A DNA stretch of 64,000 nucleotides from Tridacna crocea (Eukaryota; Mollusca; Bivalvia; Cardiida; Cardiidae). A program made the position numbers and the translations under genes. The stretch spans positions 20,217,235-20,281,234 of the forward strand of contig OX031069.1 of NCBI GenBank assembly GCA_943736015.1, in the 5' to 3' direction. Position 1 is the stretch's first letter; the number at the start of each line of letters is the position of its first letter. The notes below the pieces were generated by a model, which was not told the origin of the DNA, did no database searches, and was given only the letters and a program-made list of their open reading frames with translations. Shown piece by piece: positions 51,201-57,200 of the stretch.

Positions 51201-54200
51201 TAATCGAGACTGTTGTGTTCTGTTTTCATTCCGTTTTTTGTTTTAAAATTGGTGAAATTAACCAGTGACAAAACGACCCCCTTGTTTATACGACATTTCA
51301 TCATGTCCCCTACAATATGTTTTACCCATTACCACACAATCCTTAGTTTTGACGCCCCTGAGAAAGAAGATTTTAAAAAGCATTGTGGGAAAAGGAGAAA
51401 ATGCTGGTAACAAGCATTTTCTCCTTTTTCCACAATGTTTTGCACCCTTCACAATTCAAAATTTCAAATTTTCAGTCACTTTTATTTTGTCGTCTGCAAA
51501 TACTTTCGATTTGGACAAACCTAAAAATATTGTCGTTTGGTAATGAGTTAACTCGGGGACGAATCTATCTTAGGCCACTAAGCACGACTCGCTGATTTTT
51601 ATCGAACAGTGTAGATCAAGATCAGATTGCAAAAAAACGCGCAGTCTAGTCGTTGATCTACAATATCCGATAAGGGCATATTCGGCCTCCACTCTCTCCC
51701 CTCCCCCACCCGAAAAAAAATCCTTTGAAAAAAGCAAAATTTCGAGTTATAACTCTTAGCTTAAAAGCTTCATTCGAGGTATTCAGCAAGATAAATGTTA
51801 ACCCTCTCCCAAACAAGCCCTGGTTTTTTACGGTCTGCAGTACACATCTTTTGAAAACACTGTGGGAAAAGGAGAAATTGCTCGTAACGAGCAATTTCTC
51901 CTTTTCCCACAGTCTTTTCTACCCTTTAAGGAGAACTTTCTACCATTTTGATCGAATTTAAAATTATTGTCTGCAAACTCTTTCAGTTTGGAAGAGTCTA
52001 AAATTTGTCATTTGGATAAGTGTTAAAGAAAGACAGAGAAGCAGTTTGAGCCATGCTCTGTGAAAAGGGGTTAAATACATCTGCAAAACCTATCCACCTT
52101 TTCTGCCACTCAAGGGACCATTCTACTTCATGGTTCAGCAAACTATTGGATTTAATGACTCCATCCAAACTTTGATGATTTCCTTGCACGACGATGTATT
52201 TAATTCCCTTTTCTCCTGATCAAGACTCAATTCCATTTGTTAAGCAGGGTGTTCCATGCAGAGAGAACATTATTTATTATACTGCAAAGAAATTTCTCGT
52301 GATCTGATTGGTTAACATGCCGGGAACATAATATCACGTTCCCAAGCAAAAACCGCGTAAAACCAGTTTCCCTTTTGAGTGCCCCGTAAACATCACTACA
52401 CGTGCAATACTTCATCCAAAATGGCGGCGTCGATCGATCGCCAGACTGCACATTGATTCACCAAACTGCACGTTTTAGTGACGTCATTTTCCAGCGACGT
52501 CAGTTTTCATTGAATTGGGGCACACAGACGGGAATTTCTATTTCGTCAGCATACTCGATTCGTGAAATTACAAAACAGGAAAATTTCGCTTAACGCGCTT
52601 TGAAAGGGTAAAACTTTGCAGTATGATAAATTTGTTGTACCGTCAGGTGGCAGGGGACTTGGAAACTTGTTCACGGCTGTGGTGAATCATGTAGCCCAAG
52701 TGAGAGAAATCTGGTTTAGACTATACTGAACAAACACTGTAGATATATGGGAAGAAATATATCCAAAAAAATAGTGTGGAGAAAGGAGGAAGTACCAATG
52801 CCTTTCCAAAGTTCAATTCAATCATATGAGAAGTGTCTGCAAATGCGTTCAGTTTGGACATGTCTTAATTTTGTTGTTTATTTCATAACGTCGGTTTATT
52901 TCCAAAGCCTCGAAACTACAGCTTGTTACAAGCTTTAGTTACGAGGTTTTTGAAGTAAACTGACGATATCAATATTCAAAAAATGTATGTCAATATTCCA
53001 ACGCAAGGACAATTTAGATTCTTGATACGGCCCATACATCTACTGAAGTTTGTGATGCTAACAGACATCCATAGTCCTTGTGAGAAATATCTTAAACCCG
53101 GAAAAGCAGTACATTCTATGGTATTTGATCTGAATTTATGGCTTTTGTCATTGTTCGCTTTCCAAGTACATGTGATAGGAAATAAATGGGATAAGCACTT
53201 TTAAATAAAGATCCACTTGCAGGTTAAACGGGTATCTTCATAAATAAATCAGTTTGTTTAATATTGAAGAGAGCAGATTAAGCCGAGACTGTATGGATCT
53301 TGTTCTACAGTTTTTTTCTTATTTTTATTTGAAACGTGGCAATACACTGGCAAAGTGTTTCATAATATGTGATATCCATTACACATACAAAGACCTGATT
53401 TCTGTTTTTCAAAATTGAGTTATGCTCCTTTTTTCCCCACCCCTTCATTATTCAGTCATCTTTTTGAAAATGTTTTACTTCTGTTCTTGTCCATCTTTAA
53501 CCCTTTCCCAAAACAATTCCTGGTTTTTACGGCCCTGAGATAGAAGCCTTTTGAAAGCATTGTGGGAAAAGGAGAAAATACTGGTAACCAGCATTTTCTC
53601 CTCTTCCCACAATGTTTTCTACCATGCTGGAAACAAATTTCGATTTTTGGGTTACGTTTATTTTGTCGTTTGCAAGTGCTGTCAATGGTACTGGTCCAAA
53701 ATTTTGTAGTTTGGGAAAGGGTTAAGTCATTGAAATGGCTAGCAGTTTCTTTTCATAAGTATTTTTGTACGATATTGGATTTAAATAATACTGCAGAGTC
53801 GTATTTTAACTCGAGTTATCGAGGTTTCAGTCCCTCGGTTTATCGAGATTTTTTTCCTCGGGTTTTCGATGTTTTCCTTGAGTTAGTTTACATGTTTTGA
53901 TATTGTTGTTTCCGGATATATTCACTACATTAAATAGCTACTCCGATTACACACAAAAAAAATCAATTTGGAAAAAAAGTGTAGAATGTTTAGTACATAT
54001 ATGAATATGCATTATTATTATTAACACGGAAGAGTTACACATAGGCCATGCCAACTTTTCTGGGAAAGTACTTACCAAACTTTGAATCTGAGTTATTTTT
54101 TAAAATACCTGGGAAGAAAATTAAAAAAAAATAAATCGAACTGGTTACTTTTCGTAGCTTGCGTCTTCGTGCAGTTTGAAATAAAAAAGATCTCCTTGTA

Positions 54201-57200
54201 CAAAACACAAAACCAACCTACCCTCATCTGAATCAGAATAAAACAGAAAAAGAAAAACAGAAAAAGTCTCTTAGACTCGCCATTGAAAGATGCCATGTGA
54301 GAAAAGGGTTCTGTTTGCATTAAGGGATAAGAACCTCTGATGAGAAGATATTGGGGTTAGAAACAGGCATATGCCTCTGTGGGCCAAAAAAACAATCTGA
54401 TGAACCAACGAACGTGCAGACTGACCTAGCCATCCCATCGGCCATCAGAACATTATTACCAGTGGTCCGCAGAATCCAAATTAACACCAAACACGCTTAA
54501 CTACTCTTTAGATGCTTTTGTGGAGAGTGTAGATCACGATCATAATCCTAAAAATGCACTGTTAGTTTCGTTGCTAAATATTCTGAGAGACACATAATTT
54601 AATACTAATGGAGAATGTTCCTTGAATATTTTAGCTATTCAACGATTTAACTCATTACCACACAATCCCTTGTTTTTACGACCCTGATATAGAAGCCTTT
54701 TGAAAACATTGTGGGAAAAGGAGAAAATGCTGGTAACCAGCATTTTCCGCTTTTCCCAAACTGTTTTCTATTCAGCTGGAAACAAATTTCAATTTTCGTT
54801 TTACATTTATTTTGTCGTCTGTGCATGCTTTAAATTTGGATCAGTCTAAATTGTGCCGTTTGGTAAAGGGTTAATTTGACACTGTACATATACTTACTTA
54901 ACTCTTTACATGATAGAAATAATTTAAGACTCGTTCACAGAACGTGTAGACCAAGATAGGACCGCACCAACGTATTTGCATGCTCTTGCCAACACAGTTT
55001 AGAAAATTGGAATTTATTATTCTGATATTTTGGAGAAATACCCCTCGTTTATATCGGCATAATTTTGATATAGAAAACTACATGATTCTTTCTATCTATA
55101 CTTGGAACAGAAACCAGGGTCCGAATTCACCAACCGTTCTTAAGAACATTCGGTTTAACCAATCAGAAGTTCTGTTACTTTCACAGTCAGGAAATCTTGA
55201 AGAATGAGACCAAGAACGTTCTTAAGAATGGTTGGTGAATACGGACCCAGAGCTTCGTCCTTCTAACCATGAACGACGTCGAGGGTTCTATGATTTAGAT
55301 TTCAAAAATTGGGAACTACATACAGTCAAGCTTTCATCTTATTTTTTCATGAAATCAATTGAACCCTCTCTCTCTCTCTCTCTCTCTCATGTACTAGTTA
55401 TTTGTTGGTTTTATAATACATTTACAAACGTATTAAGAACGATTTGTCACTGCATAATTTATATATATATTTATAGAGTGAAGTGCATTGAAACCTTACC
55501 CTGAACATTCATTTGAGGTCAATCTTCTTGTGTTTTCAGCCAGTAAAATAGCAAGATTTATTTAACAAAAAAAAAAGTGAAATCTTAGATAAGAGAGCAA
55601 GTTTTGTGCAATCTGATCTTAGATTAGCACTGTCCGTAAAAAAATCACCAACGCTTGCCCTCAGAGTAAATAATTTTTACCCATTCGAAATGTTATCGTC
55701 TAGCGATTAACCCCGGGAGAAAAATAAAATCTGTGTGTCGTTACGTCATCAATCCAGACAAAATAAACGACAGAAATGTAATGACGTTTATCTGATTGAG
55801 ACAGACAAATATGTTGAAGTGGTCTGGTGCACTTTAATCTTAATTAAGCCCTCACTTATTTGAGGGACGTATTGGTGACGTAATTATGACACTATTTGAA
55901 TCGTTCAAACCACTTTAGGGACTATTTTGTATTGGGGGATGGGCCGGTGCTTGCTGGCGGCCATTATGTCCCGGTACTTTTTACGGTGCATTATCGCAGT
56001 AATTGAGAAGTCAGTTGTAAAATCAAATGCAAAGATAAAATCAGATTTGCTGACGACTTTTCTCGTCCTGCAGTGGACCACTGTCGAAATAAAATTGTGG
56101 GAACGAACAATTTCACTGCAGTTTTCCACAAAGATCTTTACTAACTCTTTACCACACGACCTAATTTTAGACTAGTTACGCCATCTGTCTGTTAAGTCTG
56201 TCCGTTAACCTTTCTGATAGTAATTTTTCCAGGGTTTTGGTTTTTCACGGTTTTTTTTTTTTAATTCTCGTTTCGTCCGAACTTTCTTACTTATTTACAG
56301 CTCCCCCTTCTCCATTTTCAGTCTCCCAGTTGTTTTTTTTTTTCGATTCTAAACCCCGTATTCACCAACCATTCTCAAGACCGTTCTTGGTCTTATTCTC
56401 CAGAATTTTCTACATTTGCAAGTAATACAACTTCTGATTGGCTAAACCATTCGGTTAAGCCAATCAGAAGTTGTGTTAATTACAAATTTAGAAAACATTG
56501 GAGAATAAGACTAAGAATATTCTCAAAAATGGTCGGTGAATACAGGCTGCATAGGTGTGCGGTCTCTACGTTTTTCATCACAGAAAAAAAAAACTCATAG
56601 ATAAATTCTTTTGATTGTTGGCATTTTTCTTGGCACCATCGATCGTACACATGGTATGTAGAATCCGATAATGATCCACGGCTCTCCCCATTCTATCAGA
56701 TTTTCTGATCCAAAAGCTGCACTGGGGTGTCTTTTTTCCCTAATGGGATTTTATGCTCGACAAAACGGGGTTTAAGACATCTCCTTTGTGCTTCACACCG
56801 AGCAAAACATCATTTTTTCATGGGTCAATCAAATCAATTTTATAGTATAACCGCCTTAATCACGAGATAGACTGGTCCTTCGGCATGCAGAAAACTTGAA
56901 AGCACGAAACAAGTACCTTGGACTTCCATGTCAGTCTTCCATGTGCAGGCTGACGTGGGTCGATAATTTTTTCAAATATATTTTACCTCCTTTTCACATA
57001 TCATGGCTCGTTTCTTAGACTAACCTTATTACTGCCAAATCCAACTATCGTCGGTTTACTTTCAAAACCTCGTAACTACAGCTTGTAACAAGCTATAGTT
57101 ACGAGGTTTCCGAAATAAACCGACTCTTTGTGTCTTGTTGTCGACAGTGTAAATCAAGATCAGGTTAAACACAACGAGCAGTTTAATCTATGATCACACT

